A DNA stretch of 64,000 nucleotides from Clostridia bacterium (lineage in GTDB: Bacteria > Bacillota > Clostridia > Oscillospirales > Acutalibacteraceae). The position numbers and the translations under genes were made by a program. Shown here in pieces: positions 1-9,761 of the stretch. The stretch covers positions 80,183 to 144,182 of the forward strand of contig JAFQRA010000010.1 in NCBI GenBank assembly GCA_017410325.1, read 5' to 3'. The notes under the pieces are model-generated. The model did not search any database and had not been told where the DNA came from. It saw nothing but the letters and a program-made list of their open reading frames with translations. The first letter of the stretch is position 1. Every line of letters begins with the position of its first letter.

Positions 1-953
1 TTGTTGGAATCAAATTCTGTCAGAGGGTTGCGTGCGGCATCGCCGATATTGAAATATTTATCATAATTCAGTCCCCTTTTATCGCAGGGCACACGGTAGA
101 AATCGCCCATATCAACCGCAACGGAGCACTCCTCATTGGTAAGAAGTGTTTCATACATCTTTTCACCGTGACGTATACCGATAATTTTGATATTGTTCTT
201 ATCGGCACCGAACAGCTCGCAAACAGCCTCAGCCTGTGTCTGAATTGTACAGGCAGGTGCTTTCTGAACAAGAATATCACCCGACTGACCGTGCTCGAAC
301 GCAAACAGAACAAGGTCAACAGCCTCATCAAGAGACATAATAAAGCGTGTCATATTCGGGTCAGTAACCGTAACGGGATTTCCGCTTTTTATCTGATCAA
401 TCCAGAGCGGAATAACAGAGCCGCGTGAACACATAACATTACCGTAACGGGTACAGCATATTTTGGTCTTGTTTGTTGTGCGTGCTTTGGCAACAATTAC
501 CTTTTCCATCATTGCCTTTGATGTACCCATAGCGTTTACAGGATAAGCCGCTTTATCCGTAGAAAGGCAGACAACGTTCTCAACACCTGCTTCAATTGCC
601 GCAACAAGAACATTTTCCGTGCCGAGAACATTGGTCTTTACGGCCTCTATCGGGAAAAACTCACACGACGGCACCTGCTTGAGCGCCGCTGCATGGAATA
701 TGTAATTAACTCCGTGCATCGCATTTCTTACAGAAGCAATATCCCTGACATCACCGATGTAGAATTTTATTTTATCAGCAACGTCAGGCATTTTCACCTG
801 AAACTCATGGCGCATATCATCCTGCTTCTTTTCATCTCGTGAAAAAATGCGGATTTCTTCAATATCGGTACCAAGAAAACGGTTAAGCACAGCATTACCG
901 AAAGACCCTGTGCCACCTGTAATGAGCAAAGTTTTATTTTTAAACAAGGACAT
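1..953 (-). CDS. capE: UDP-GlcNAc 4,6-dehydratase, CapE/FlaA1 type (3' end cut by window)
   Basis: This protein would convert UDP-GlcNAc to a 4-keto-6-deoxy hexose nucleotide for capsule sugar synthesis. Visible residues 1-317 form an extended SDR domain with the NAD-binding motif GGTGSFG at 13-19. The active-site stretch STDKAAYPVNAMGTSK begins at 131, with Met142 and Lys146 where most SDRs have Tyr and Lys; this Met-x3-Lys form is characteristic of the CapE/FlaA1 inverting dehydratases. The start ATG at 953 lies two bases after the stop of wecB, so the genes are cotranscribed. The C-terminus runs off the left edge, and capF/capG-like genes may follow. The family call is secure; the exact stereochemistry is inferred. 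Confidence 0.9.
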   Translation of the reverse strand, partial: MSLFKNKTLLITGGTGSFGNAVLNRFLGTDIEEIRIFSRDEKKQDDMRHEFQVKMPDVADKIKFYIGDVRDIASVRNAMHGVNYIFHAAALKQVPSCEFFPIEAVKTNVLGTENVLVAAIEAGVENVVCLSTDKAAYPVNAMGTSKAMMEKVIVAKARTTNKTKICCTRYGNVMCSRGSVIPLWIDQIKSGNPVTVTDPNMTRFIMSLDEAVDLVLFAFEHGQSGDILVQKAPACTIQTQAEAVCELFGADKNNIKIIGIRHGEKMYETLLTNEECSVAVDMGDFYRVPCDKRGLNYDKYFNIGDAARNPLTEFDSN

Positions 954-955
954 AA

Positions 956-2050
956 TTATGCTTCCTCCAATATATCGGCTATCCGCTTGCAAGCAAAACC
1001 GTCACCATAGGGATTGCTTGCCTGAGCCATTTTATCGTATGCTTCTTTATTATCAAGAAGCTCCTTAAAGCTATTATAAATAACCGTTTCATCTGTTCCG
1101 ACCAGTTTAAGTGTGCCTGCCTTTATTCCCTCAGGTCTTTCGGTTGTATCCCTCATAACAAGAACAGGTTTTCCCAGCGAGGGTGCCTCCTCCTGAATTC
1201 CGCCACTATCTGTAAGGATAAGATAGCTGCGGGCAAGGAAATTATGAAAATCAAGCACCTCAAGCGGCTCAATAATATGAATCCTGTCACAGTCTCCAAG
1301 CTCTTCATCCGCTGCTTTACGGACAACAGGATTCATATGAATCGGGTAAATCGCTTTCACATCAGGGTATTCATCCATCGTTCTGCGAATTGCGCGGAAC
1401 ATATTGTGCATAGGTTCGCCAAGATTTTCCCTGCGATGAGCCGTTATGATAATAAGGCGGCTTCCCTCTGCCCATTCAAGCTCAGGGTGAGTATAGTTCT
1501 CCCTGACAGTTGTTTTCAGAGCATCAATCGCCGTATTACCCGTAACATAAATTGATTCGGAATTTTTGCCCTCGTTAAGCAAATTCTGCTTTGAGAGTTC
1601 AGTCGGAGAAAAATTATACTTCGCAACAATGCCGACTGCCTGACGGTTGAATTCTTCGGGATAAGGTGAATAAATATTGTAAGTACGCAGTCCTGCTTCC
1701 ACATGGCCAACAGGAATCTGCTTATAGAAGCACGCAAGCGCCGTTACAAAAGTTGTTGAGGTATCACCGTGAACAAGAACAACATCCGGTTTCACCTCGT
1801 CCAGCACTGCTCCGATTCTGTTAAGAATATTTGTTGTAATATCAAACAGCGTCTGCCCTGCTTTCATTATAGACAGGTCATAATCAGGCTCAACGCCAAA
1901 GGCATCCAGCACCTGATCGAGCATCTGACGGTGCTGACCCGTTACGCAAACAACCGTTTTTATATTTTCCCTTGACTTCAGCTCATTTACAAGCGGACAC
2001 ATTTTTATGGCTTCCGGCCTTGTACCGAAGACAAGCATAACCGTTTTCAT
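956..2050 (-). CDS. wecB: UDP-N-acetylglucosamine 2-epimerase (non-hydrolysing)
   Basis: Interconverts UDP-GlcNAc and UDP-ManNAc in the cytoplasm and feeds the dehydrogenase encoded just upstream. The 364-residue protein has the normal family length. Signature motifs are GTRPEAIK (9-16), HGDT (94-97), GHVEAGLRT (115-123), HRREN (205-209) and SGGIQEEAPSLGKP (282-295), which cover the catalytic and UDP-binding sites. The ATG at 2050 is preferred over an in-frame GTG at 2059 because AAAGGG sits 8 bases before it. The order wecC-wecB-capE in one transcription direction implies N-acetylmannosaminuronate or a related amino sugar in the polymer. Confidence 0.96.
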   Translation of the reverse strand: MKTVMLVFGTRPEAIKMCPLVNELKSRENIKTVVCVTGQHRQMLDQVLDAFGVEPDYDLSIMKAGQTLFDITTNILNRIGAVLDEVKPDVVLVHGDTSTTFVTALACFYKQIPVGHVEAGLRTYNIYSPYPEEFNRQAVGIVAKYNFSPTELSKQNLLNEGKNSESIYVTGNTAIDALKTTVRENYTHPELEWAEGSRLIIITAHRRENLGEPMHNMFRAIRRTMDEYPDVKAIYPIHMNPVVRKAADEELGDCDRIHIIEPLEVLDFHNFLARSYLILTDSGGIQEEAPSLGKPVLVMRDTTERPEGIKAGTLKLVGTDETVIYNSFKELLDNKEAYDKMAQASNPYGDGFACKRIADILEEA

Positions 2051-2088
2051 ATTATCCACCCTTTCCGATGGGTTATCAGATTTTGAAA

Positions 2089-3309
2089 TTATATATGATA
2101 TACACCGGGTAAATCACAGATATTGTGACAGTCAAGCACGATTTTTTCGCTGAGCTTGTCCATATTTTCTTTGATCTCGTTGTGCTTTACCATAATAACC
2201 ACAAGGTCTGTATCTGAAAGGAACTCATCAAGGTCGTGATACTGATTTTCAACAGCATCCTCCGTTATGAACGGATCATAAACCTTGAGCGGTGCAGCAA
2301 GATGGCGAGCCTGGCTTTCAAGAAGCTGAAGCGTCGGAGATTCACGGATATCATCAACATTTTCTTTATATGTAAGTCCGTAAAGGCCTACCCGTGCAGT
2401 ATCCTTTATTCCGTTTTCCTGCATAATTTCATAAATTCTGTTCAGGACGAAATCGGGCATACCGTCATTTGTTTTCATTGATTCGTCAATTACTTTTGCA
2501 AGGCTGGGATAATCGCCGACAAGGAACCACGGGTCAACGGAAATGCAGTGACCGCCAACGCCCGGACCGGGCTGAAGAATATTTACACGCGGATGCATAT
2601 TACAGATTCTGATAATTTCATAAACATCCATATTATCATGACGGCAAATTTTAGCAAGCTCATTTGCAAACGCAATGTTGACCGCACGGAATGTGTTTTC
2701 AACAACCTTAGTCATCTCTGCCGTACGGATATCGGTAACAACAATTTCGCCCTCGCAAAAAGAAGCATAAAGAGCCTTTATTTTTTCGCCGACAGTTTTA
2801 TCATCTGCGCCGATAGTACGGTCATTATGAAGAAGCTCGTGCACCATATTTCCGGGTATAATTCTTTCCGGTGCATGAACAAGGTTGATATCCTCACCTA
2901 TCACGAAGCCGTTTTCTTCAATCACCGGGCGAATAAATTTATCAATCGTTCCGGGAGAAACCGTTGACTCAATAACAACTGTAGCGCCCTTCGGACAAAT
3001 CTGCATAACGCTTTTAACCGCCGATATTATGTAACAGGCATCAACCTTTTTTGAAAACTTATCGTAAGGTGTAGGAACGGAAATGATATACGTATCTGTC
3101 ACCTGATACTCCGTCGAAAACCTGATGCCGGATTTGAGTGCATCGGCAAAAAGCTCGTCCAGACCGTTTTCTTTAAATGTGGTTTTGCCCGCATTAAGTG
3201 TGGCAACAAGCTCCTCGTTATAGTCCGTCCCTATAACCTCTACGCCGTGCGACGCAAGCATAAGCGCAGTAGGAAGTCCGATATATCCAAGTCCGATTAC
3301 GTTGATCAT
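2089..3309 (-). CDS. wecC: UDP-N-acetyl-D-mannosaminuronate dehydrogenase
   Basis: NAD-dependent four-electron oxidation of UDP-ManNAc to UDP-ManNAcA. The 406-residue protein belongs to the UDP-glucose/GDP-mannose dehydrogenase family: Rossmann motif GLGYIG (6-11), STVSPGT (116-121) and the catalytic block GPGVGGHCISVDP with nucleophile Cys255. The C-terminal UDP-binding domain carries YGLTYKENVDDIRESP. It precedes wecB by about 40 bases, so the pair supplies UDP-ManNAcA from UDP-GlcNAc. A closely related 6-dehydrogenase using another UDP-HexNAc cannot be excluded from sequence alone. Confidence 0.94.
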   Translation of the reverse strand: MINVIGLGYIGLPTALMLASHGVEVIGTDYNEELVATLNAGKTTFKENGLDELFADALKSGIRFSTEYQVTDTYIISVPTPYDKFSKKVDACYIISAVKSVMQICPKGATVVIESTVSPGTIDKFIRPVIEENGFVIGEDINLVHAPERIIPGNMVHELLHNDRTIGADDKTVGEKIKALYASFCEGEIVVTDIRTAEMTKVVENTFRAVNIAFANELAKICRHDNMDVYEIIRICNMHPRVNILQPGPGVGGHCISVDPWFLVGDYPSLAKVIDESMKTNDGMPDFVLNRIYEIMQENGIKDTARVGLYGLTYKENVDDIRESPTLQLLESQARHLAAPLKVYDPFITEDAVENQYHDLDEFLSDTDLVVIMVKHNEIKENMDKLSEKIVLDCHNICDLPGVYHI

Positions 3310-3323
3310 TTTTCATCATTCTC

Positions 3324-4097
3324 CTATATTATCGATCGTATTCTATGCATAAAGAAAGTTATGTTTCGGCTGGGTTTTGGTTGCGGCGGTAACAATTTCA
3401 TATTATCAATCTGAGGAAGACTGTCTGTACAAATCTCAATGTTGCATTTTCTTTGAATCCTGTTAACAGACTCTAAATTCCAATGACTTCTGTATATCGG
3501 CTTTCCCCAATCATAGTCAAAAACCATCTCGTGATCTTTTACAGCCGAATAGATTTCTTCTTTTAAAAAACGAGAGCGAAAACTTCCCCATCGCTCAAAT
3601 TCCCAAGCATTCTCATGTTTTCTCAAAACTTTTTTAAGAAAAGAAGTTTTCCAAAGACCGGCCTGACAGTTAATCCTATATGTTGCATTTGATTCCAATT
3701 TTGAGTATCCGCTTAATTGCTCGCTTTCAATTAGGCCTTCAGGTGTATTTTTAAAACTTATACATCCAACCTCAGGATGTTGGAGCATATACTCTGAACA
3801 TCTGTTAAATTCCTGTATATTAACAATATCTTCAATAAAAAAATCTTCCAGGAATACCAATACATAATCCGTAGATATTTTATCCAGTACATTCAAAAAG
3901 CGCTCTGACCATGTTTTTGCACTTGGGAAATTACATACCGTCAAGTTAATACCTTCAAAACTGTAATCCTTTGTTTCAGTATTAAGAACAACCGGCAAAT
4001 CAAACCCCTGCCAATTTTTCTCCAAAAGAGTAAAAAAAGGAGTCCAAGTATCACTATATTTGTCACAACTGTTTACTAAAAACGTAACGTTTTTCAT
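3324..4097 (-). CDS. Probable glycosyltransferase-like capsule protein
   Basis: A 257-residue soluble protein beginning MKNVTFLVNSCDKYSDTW, an opening typical of nucleotide-sugar-dependent transferases with a GT-A-like fold. The acidic stretch FLEDFF near residue 98 could be a DxD-like metal site. I do not recognise a specific subfamily. A longer in-frame start exists 45 bases upstream, but ATG at 4097 has GGAGG at ideal spacing. It lies between the pyruvyltransferase and wecC genes in one operon, so a role in assembling the repeat unit is likely. Substrate unknown. Confidence 0.6.
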   Translation of the reverse strand: MKNVTFLVNSCDKYSDTWTPFFTLLEKNWQGFDLPVVLNTETKDYSFEGINLTVCNFPSAKTWSERFLNVLDKISTDYVLVFLEDFFIEDIVNIQEFNRCSEYMLQHPEVGCISFKNTPEGLIESEQLSGYSKLESNATYRINCQAGLWKTSFLKKVLRKHENAWEFERWGSFRSRFLKEEIYSAVKDHEMVFDYDWGKPIYRSHWNLESVNRIQRKCNIEICTDSLPQIDNMKLLPPQPKPSRNITFFMHRIRSII

Positions 4098-4169
4098 TTT
4101 TCTTACCTCCTGGAAAAAAATACAAAATCTCTTTTTATGCAACTCTTATATAATTTACAGAGCCGCACA

Positions 4170-5375
4170 TCATTCAAGTTCACTCTTTATTTTGGAAATT
4201 CTTTCAAAAAAAATATTTGCAGATTCTGCTTCGTTGTTCATTCTATTCACAATTTCGTCGTGCATATCGGTAGAAAGATAAAAGTCTATTTTTTCTTTAA
4301 TTTTTTTAATATTTTCTGTTTTACAGTCTGTATGAAAATAATTATCTTCCAATCCTACTCTTTTTAAAAAATCCTCAACTTTGGTCGTGTGACTTTTAGA
4401 ATACTCACTCGGCAAAGCGATACATATTACCGGAACACCGTTTCTTAATGACAAAAGAGTGCCATGAAAAAAAGTTGTAACTGTAATTTGAAAAAATCTA
4501 AAACAGTAAGCCCATTCATATGGTGTGATTTCATATAATTTAACATCTGCACTCTTACAGCTGTTAGAAAGAGACACAATTTGATATTTGTTACCATACA
4601 TTTTTCTGACCATCTGGCACATTGCTTCAGTTCCCATAACAGCTATTGATTGTTTTGTGAAGTCAAAGCCATTTGACGAAAGCTTCGCTTTAAGCTTTTC
4701 TTCATCAATCGGCAAATTGTTAACATCCAGAAAAACTGTTGGATCGCAGGTATGAGTAGTCGGTACTGTACACCCAATAAAATCTACAAACTTTTCGCTC
4801 TCGCTATCGCGAACACCCAAAAAAGAATATGTGCTTAATATTTTAGATATTTTTTCTTTCTGGTCATGTGGTATTTTTTCATAACTCATTCCATAACAGC
4901 TTGCAGCATAAGAAAGTTTTTTTACCGTTATGGATTCATCCAAAAAATAAGGATTGGGAAAACCACGCATATTATAATTCCATATTGCATCGCTACCGGC
5001 AATAACCATGTCATAATTATCATTTATGTATTCAAATAATTTTTCTGTACCGTCATCAAATATTTTTTCTTTTGATAAGGGTAAATAATTATCAGCAACG
5101 CTTTCAAATGCAATCATTCTTTTTTTTGCAAAAAAATAACTCTCCGGATCTAAAAGAAACTTCAAAAACTTAGCCAAAGTAACAATCGGATTTCTTCCTT
5201 TAATATGTCTTTTGAATGTCAGTGTATCATTCTTTTTCGCTTTAGGCATATGATAATCTATTACTTCTATATTATCATCAGGAAACAGCTCCTGCAGCTT
5301 TTTACTCAAAGAATAACACTGCATAACAGCACCATTATTTATACTTTTATGAAATGTAAGAATACCTATCTTCAT
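4170..5375 (-). CDS. Polysaccharide pyruvyl transferase family protein
   Basis: A 401-residue cytoplasmic enzyme of the PS_pyruv_trans family, which transfers a pyruvyl ketal from phosphoenolpyruvate to glycan repeat-unit sugars. The N-terminus MKIGILTFHKSINNGAVMQ is the usual opening of the family. Mid-protein GSDAIWNYN and the later FFHGTLLSLRNGVPVI fit its two Rossmann-like halves. GGAGG precedes the ATG. The flippase gene ends 2 bp upstream. The acceptor sugar cannot be deduced. Pyruvylation would add negative charge to the polymer. Confidence 0.85.
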   Translation of the reverse strand: MKIGILTFHKSINNGAVMQCYSLSKKLQELFPDDNIEVIDYHMPKAKKNDTLTFKRHIKGRNPIVTLAKFLKFLLDPESYFFAKKRMIAFESVADNYLPLSKEKIFDDGTEKLFEYINDNYDMVIAGSDAIWNYNMRGFPNPYFLDESITVKKLSYAASCYGMSYEKIPHDQKEKISKILSTYSFLGVRDSESEKFVDFIGCTVPTTHTCDPTVFLDVNNLPIDEEKLKAKLSSNGFDFTKQSIAVMGTEAMCQMVRKMYGNKYQIVSLSNSCKSADVKLYEITPYEWAYCFRFFQITVTTFFHGTLLSLRNGVPVICIALPSEYSKSHTTKVEDFLKRVGLEDNYFHTDCKTENIKKIKEKIDFYLSTDMHDEIVNRMNNEAESANIFFERISKIKSELE

Positions 5376-5377
5376 TT

Positions 5378-6886
5378 TTACCTCCTATTCAAAAAATGGC
5401 CAAAAATGAATCGCTTTTCATCTGCGTTAAGTGCCCATATCATTAATGCTATTCCATAAACCCCAACAAAAACAACAATATTTATCATAAAAGCAATCCA
5501 AGAAGAATTTATAAAACAATGAACAGCATAAGTGATTAAGATAGAAATTACCGCACAGGGTAAAACCTTATACATAATTCTATAAAACATCCTGAATATC
5601 TTAAAATTGAGTTTCTTATGATAATAAATATTCATAAAAACCAAATTTGAGATTGTAGATGCCGCTGTACCGACAGCAGCTCCCCAGACTCCATAGAGCT
5701 TAATTCCGAAATATGTTATCACAACATTAATCAAACATGAAACTCCTAATGTTATGGTTCTATAAGTCATTTTATTCTGTGCACGTAAAATTGAAAGACT
5801 TACATTTTGAATCATTGGGAAAGTAATTGGAATAATGAGGATTAAAGTCAGGTAGTAACAGTTTTCAAATCCGTCGCCCAACCACAGCCAAAAGAAATCC
5901 TTGCCCAAAACAACAAATCCGCCTATTGCTGCTGCAAGCAACATAAACTGAAATTTCCCGGCTTTTTCAACACCGCTCTGCAATTGCTCCGAAGTCTGGC
6001 CGGCAGCAACACGTTTTGCCATATTGGGAAGCATTATGTTTGAAATCGAAGAAGAAAGCCCCTCATACATAGTAAACACAAGCAACGACATAGAATAAAC
6101 TGTAACACTCTCAACACCAATCTGTGCGCCAATTAACACATTATCAACATTGCCGTTAAACTGAACTGTAATTGACTGTATAAACATCAAAACAGTATAA
6201 AGAAAAGACTCTTTAAAAACAGATAAATCCCAACTTCTGAACTTTGGTTTAATTCCTATTGTTTTAGTAATATAGAATCCCAAAAACGCTATAGCAAGAA
6301 GTGCTACCACATTGTCGAGAATAACAATAGTAACCGTATCTTCAGTTATAGGAAGAAAAACCAATATTAACAAGAACTTAGTGAATACCGTTGAAAACCT
6401 TACACCGTTTGCAACAGTGAATTTTTCAAATCCACTGGCAATTCCGATAAGAAGATTTTCCAACATTCTCAGTATTACACTCAAAACAAGAAAAACCAGT
6501 AACTTCCTTGCAAGGATCAATTGGGTTTCAGAAAAAGTAGCACCGTATATTTTATTTAATGAAAAGAATAAAACTGTTCCTACAAGTGCAACCAAACACG
6601 CTAAAACAGCATATTGCCCGAACACCATACCTGCAAAGTTATTGGCTTTTTTTAGGTTATTTTCAGCGTTGTATTTAGCCATATATCTTGTCAATGTGGT
6701 TCCCAGTCCAAAATCCATAATTGCCATAGAGGAACTGATGGACACTACAGTCTTATAAACTCCATAAGAACTTTCACCAACATAACTAAGAATAAATGGG
6801 GTTGAAATCAATCCATATATAACATTAAAAAGCATCAATGCATAGGATAACATAATTCCCGCTTTGATTTCGCTTTTACTTTTCAT
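5378..6886 (-). CDS. Repeat-unit flippase, Wzx-like
   Basis: A 502-residue polytopic membrane protein of the MOP superfamily that would flip undecaprenyl-linked repeat units across the membrane. It shows about 12-14 hydrophobic segments, starting with IMLSYALMLFNVIYGLIS. Short charged loops follow, including the DFGLGTTLTRYMAKY region typical of Wzx proteins. Placed with a Wzy-like polymerase (9762-10976) and an initiating transferase (16008-16688), it supports a Wzx/Wzy-dependent assembly route. The ATG has only a weak ribosome site (GAGG). Confidence 0.88.
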   Translation of the reverse strand: MKSKSEIKAGIMLSYALMLFNVIYGLISTPFILSYVGESSYGVYKTVVSISSSMAIMDFGLGTTLTRYMAKYNAENNLKKANNFAGMVFGQYAVLACLVALVGTVLFFSLNKIYGATFSETQLILARKLLVFLVLSVILRMLENLLIGIASGFEKFTVANGVRFSTVFTKFLLILVFLPITEDTVTIVILDNVVALLAIAFLGFYITKTIGIKPKFRSWDLSVFKESFLYTVLMFIQSITVQFNGNVDNVLIGAQIGVESVTVYSMSLLVFTMYEGLSSSISNIMLPNMAKRVAAGQTSEQLQSGVEKAGKFQFMLLAAAIGGFVVLGKDFFWLWLGDGFENCYYLTLILIIPITFPMIQNVSLSILRAQNKMTYRTITLGVSCLINVVITYFGIKLYGVWGAAVGTAASTISNLVFMNIYYHKKLNFKIFRMFYRIMYKVLPCAVISILITYAVHCFINSSWIAFMINIVVFVGVYGIALMIWALNADEKRFIFGHFLNRR

Positions 6887-6963
6887 CTTTTAAAAACCTC
6901 AACGCTGAATAATATAATTACCTAACCATACAAAAGCACACCAAAGGAGTTGATGTTAAGGAT

Positions 6964-7905
6964 TTACCAATAACAACCGCCCTCAACATTCTTGAAATTC
7001 TTCGGTCTTTCATTTTCAGACGGGCGAACCCATGCATCATTAAACAGTCCTGCAATGATAGGATTTCCTTCCTCAGCTCTTTTGGATTTTATTCCGAAGA
7101 GATATTGTGTTGCTCCACCTAAATGAATAGCTTTTTTTCCTGACTGCTTAAGTTTTGCAGCCAAAGGAAAACCATAGGCCCCACAGCCTATAATAGCTAC
7201 ATCAAAATCAATCTTCATAGCCTCATCGTGCATGTATTCCAAAGCATCAAACCAAGTATCAAATCTTGAATCCTTTTCTCCTGCAATAGTCTGCACAGCT
7301 TTAAGCGTCTTCAACTCAAATTCCGGCAAAAGATTTGTTTCAGGGAACAACAAATCTCTTTTTTCATACTGTTTTTTTATTGTATCTTCAAAAGGATGTA
7401 TCACTAAAACTTTTTTACCCTTCAATGCTTTTGTCCACGGTTTTTCCACATACCACGGCTCAAGCCCTCTTGCTCTAACTACAGCAGACTGAGAAGCATA
7501 GTTTTTAATAACATGCTCTTCCATATGCCAATAAAAAACACCTATCAAATCAGCTTCTTTGCTTAACTCAAGCATCAAATCGCCGAATTTTGCCACCAAT
7601 TTTTGATCTTTAGGAAAAAAGCCTGCGTTATTGGTAATGTTTTTCATTTCTCCGGCAGCAAACTCTTTAACTATCCCATATTTTTGAGCCAATCTCCATT
7701 TTACAATGCTCAATTCCGTAGAACCATAGCGAGCGATCATACAAGGCTCTGCTTTTTCTAAAAGTTCCGCAATATAATCATTACCCTCTTGTAAAGAAAG
7801 CTTTTTTTTACCTGCATATTTTTCCGGTCTTGTTTCAGCTGTATATATTTTTCTGTCAACGCTTGCTTTTAAATATCCACTTGCAAATCCAAATAAATTA
7901 TTCAT
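6964..7905 (-). CDS. Conserved capsule-locus protein, possible GT-D-like transferase
   Basis: A 313-residue soluble protein. The region IARYGSTEL near residue 58 and the C-terminal IIGCGAYGFPLAAKLKQSG followed by HLGGATQYLFGIKSKR resemble proteins of the GT-D/DUF1792 group in surface-glycan loci, but the match is from memory and only partial. The longer in-frame start at 7983 would overlap the preceding gene. ATG at 7905 has AAAGG at good spacing. Adjacent genes are a GT4 transferase and the flippase. Function is inferred from context only. Confidence 0.55.
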   Translation of the reverse strand: MNNLFGFASGYLKASVDRKIYTAETRPEKYAGKKKLSLQEGNDYIAELLEKAEPCMIARYGSTELSIVKWRLAQKYGIVKEFAAGEMKNITNNAGFFPKDQKLVAKFGDLMLELSKEADLIGVFYWHMEEHVIKNYASQSAVVRARGLEPWYVEKPWTKALKGKKVLVIHPFEDTIKKQYEKRDLLFPETNLLPEFELKTLKAVQTIAGEKDSRFDTWFDALEYMHDEAMKIDFDVAIIGCGAYGFPLAAKLKQSGKKAIHLGGATQYLFGIKSKRAEEGNPIIAGLFNDAWVRPSENERPKNFKNVEGGCYW

Positions 7906-7939
7906 AATGCATACCTTTCTGAAAATCAAATATTCTGAT

Positions 7940-9097
7940 TCAAGGTTTTCTTTTTTGTAACAACGCTGTATATTCAAATTCAATCAACTTTCCGAATTCA
8001 TTTTCCCAGTTAACTTCATTCGAAAGTTTTTTGGCATTCTCTGCACACTGCGCATAAAAAGCCTTGTCTGTATACAGTTTTATTACCGCATCAGCAAAAG
8101 CCTTGGGAGTGATTTCCGAAATTACAATGCCGAAATTATATTTATCATTCAGATATCGGTGTTCAGGTATATCCGACATTATTACGGGTAACCCTGCCGA
8201 AGCATACTCAAAAAGTTTATTTGACACAGAAAGTTCAAAATTTAGACAAACCGCCTCTGTTATTGCAACACCCACTTTTGATTTTGAGGCAAAAGGAATA
8301 AGCTCTTCAACAAGGACCTTCGTATAGAAAACAAAATTTTCTCCGCCCAGTTCTTTAACACGTGCACGCAAGGATTCTTCAAGCTTTCCGAAGCCACGGA
8401 CAGCAAGATTTATTTCGGGATAATCTTTCAGCAAAGGAATTGCTTCTACCATAATATCGTAACCGCGTCCGTCATAAAACTGGCCGTGGTTGAGCACTTC
8501 AAAACCGGGATTTTTCTCATCGCTGATAATCTGTTCCGCTTTCAGCGAACAGTTTGTAACAACCATCGGCTTTTCGATGTTATACTCATTTGCAAAGTAT
8601 TCCGCTGCCGCATTGCTGACACAAACCATTTTGTTTAATTGCTTGCTACGGCAAATATGTCTTTCAAGCACTTTTAATATTTTTGCATACCAACGCTTAT
8701 TGTTATAATAAGCATTTTCGGTATTGATTTCATGAGAATCGTATATCAGCTTGCATTTGAGCTTTTTTGCAGCAAAAAAAGAAGGAATCAAAGCATCCAA
8801 ATCATTTGCGTGTATTACATCCGGCTTTTGATTTATTATAGCTTTATAAATGGCGTAGGGTTTAGCAAATTCCCTTTTTATCATAATCAAAAGGCTTTTA
8901 CCGCTGCCGATATATTTTTTATCTATGCTTGCAATATACGAATAACAAGGTAATTCAGACACCTTATTTGCATCATATCGTGAGCATCTATAACCAACAC
9001 ACGTCACAGATACACCTTGCCTTATATATTCTAAAATCTGTTTTCTAACTCTCGGGTCATACCAAATTGAATTACAAACAACATCGCAAACTTTCAC
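7940..9097 (-). CDS. Glycosyltransferase family 4
   Basis: A 385-residue GT-B-fold transferase. Its N-terminal half contains DVIHANDLDALIPSFFAAK, a GT4 acceptor-domain signature. The C-terminal half has KLFEYASAGLPVIMSDIPEHRYL, the donor-binding block with the E-x7-E type glutamates. GTG at 9097 has GGGAAG 8 bases upstream, while the GTG at 9106 lies too close to that site, so I chose the inner start. It is part of the minus-strand glycan operon. Donor and acceptor are unknown. Confidence 0.88.
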   Translation of the reverse strand: MKVCDVVCNSIWYDPRVRKQILEYIRQGVSVTCVGYRCSRYDANKVSELPCYSYIASIDKKYIGSGKSLLIMIKREFAKPYAIYKAIINQKPDVIHANDLDALIPSFFAAKKLKCKLIYDSHEINTENAYYNNKRWYAKILKVLERHICRSKQLNKMVCVSNAAAEYFANEYNIEKPMVVTNCSLKAEQIISDEKNPGFEVLNHGQFYDGRGYDIMVEAIPLLKDYPEINLAVRGFGKLEESLRARVKELGGENFVFYTKVLVEELIPFASKSKVGVAITEAVCLNFELSVSNKLFEYASAGLPVIMSDIPEHRYLNDKYNFGIVISEITPKAFADAVIKLYTDKAFYAQCAENAKKLSNEVNWENEFGKLIEFEYTALLQKRKP

Positions 9098-9131
9098 ATT
9101 TATCACTTCCCATGCAAAACAAATTAAAAGC

Positions 9132-9761
9132 TCACTGAATCAACAAATTATTTATATCAGAAAACTTATCTGCATTCTCCTTAATCCATTGCTCAGGTTT
9201 ATTCCACCATTTTAAATTGAGAAGATAATCTATTTCTTTATCACTGAACCTATAACGAATAACTTTTGCTGGAACTCCGCCTACAACTGCATAAGGAGGA
9301 ACATTTTTTGTTACAACCGCACCGGCAGCAATAATTGCACCGTCTCCGATTTTCACACCGTCTAAAATCAAGACAGAGTCACCTATCCAAACATCATTTC
9401 CGATTTCGATGATAGATTTATATTCGGAAAACCTATCCTCTTCTGCATAGGTCATTCCGCACTGCTTTTTCGTGGAAAAAAAAGCCGGATGAACCGACAC
9501 CCATTGCTTGGTAGGATGAGTTCCGCTAACCGTATTAACACGGGAAGCTATACAACAATACTTCCCGATTTTTGCGTTTATTGAGCAGTCGTTTCCTATG
9601 TATGAGGCATAACCCATAATACCCGAAAAGCTGCTGTCTTTTCCTATTTTATTATATCCTTCAAACACAGACGATACTGACACCTGTGTATTTTTACCGA
9701 ATTCAACCTGTTTCTTTCTGAATTTGCATCCCAACAAAAACATTTTTAATAATTTTTTCAT
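9132..9761 (-). CDS. CatB-like hexapeptide O-acetyltransferase
   Basis: A 209-residue left-handed beta-helix acyltransferase, likely acetylating a repeat-unit sugar from acetyl-CoA. Hexapeptide repeats run from about residue 40 (IGKDSSF, IGNDCSI, IGKYCCI). They close with [19 protein letters not shown] and the family tail [20 protein letters not shown]. The HPTKQW stretch holds the probable catalytic His. The ATG follows directly after the stop of the wzy-like gene, so translation may be coupled. Confidence 0.88.
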   Translation of the reverse strand: MKKLLKMFLLGCKFRKKQVEFGKNTQVSVSSVFEGYNKIGKDSSFSGIMGYASYIGNDCSINAKIGKYCCIASRVNTVSGTHPTKQWVSVHPAFFSTKKQCGMTYAEEDRFSEYKSIIEIGNDVWIGDSVLILDGVKIGDGAIIAAGAVVTKNVPPYAVVGGVPAKVIRYRFSDKEIDYLLNLKWWNKPEQWIKENADKFSDINNLLIQ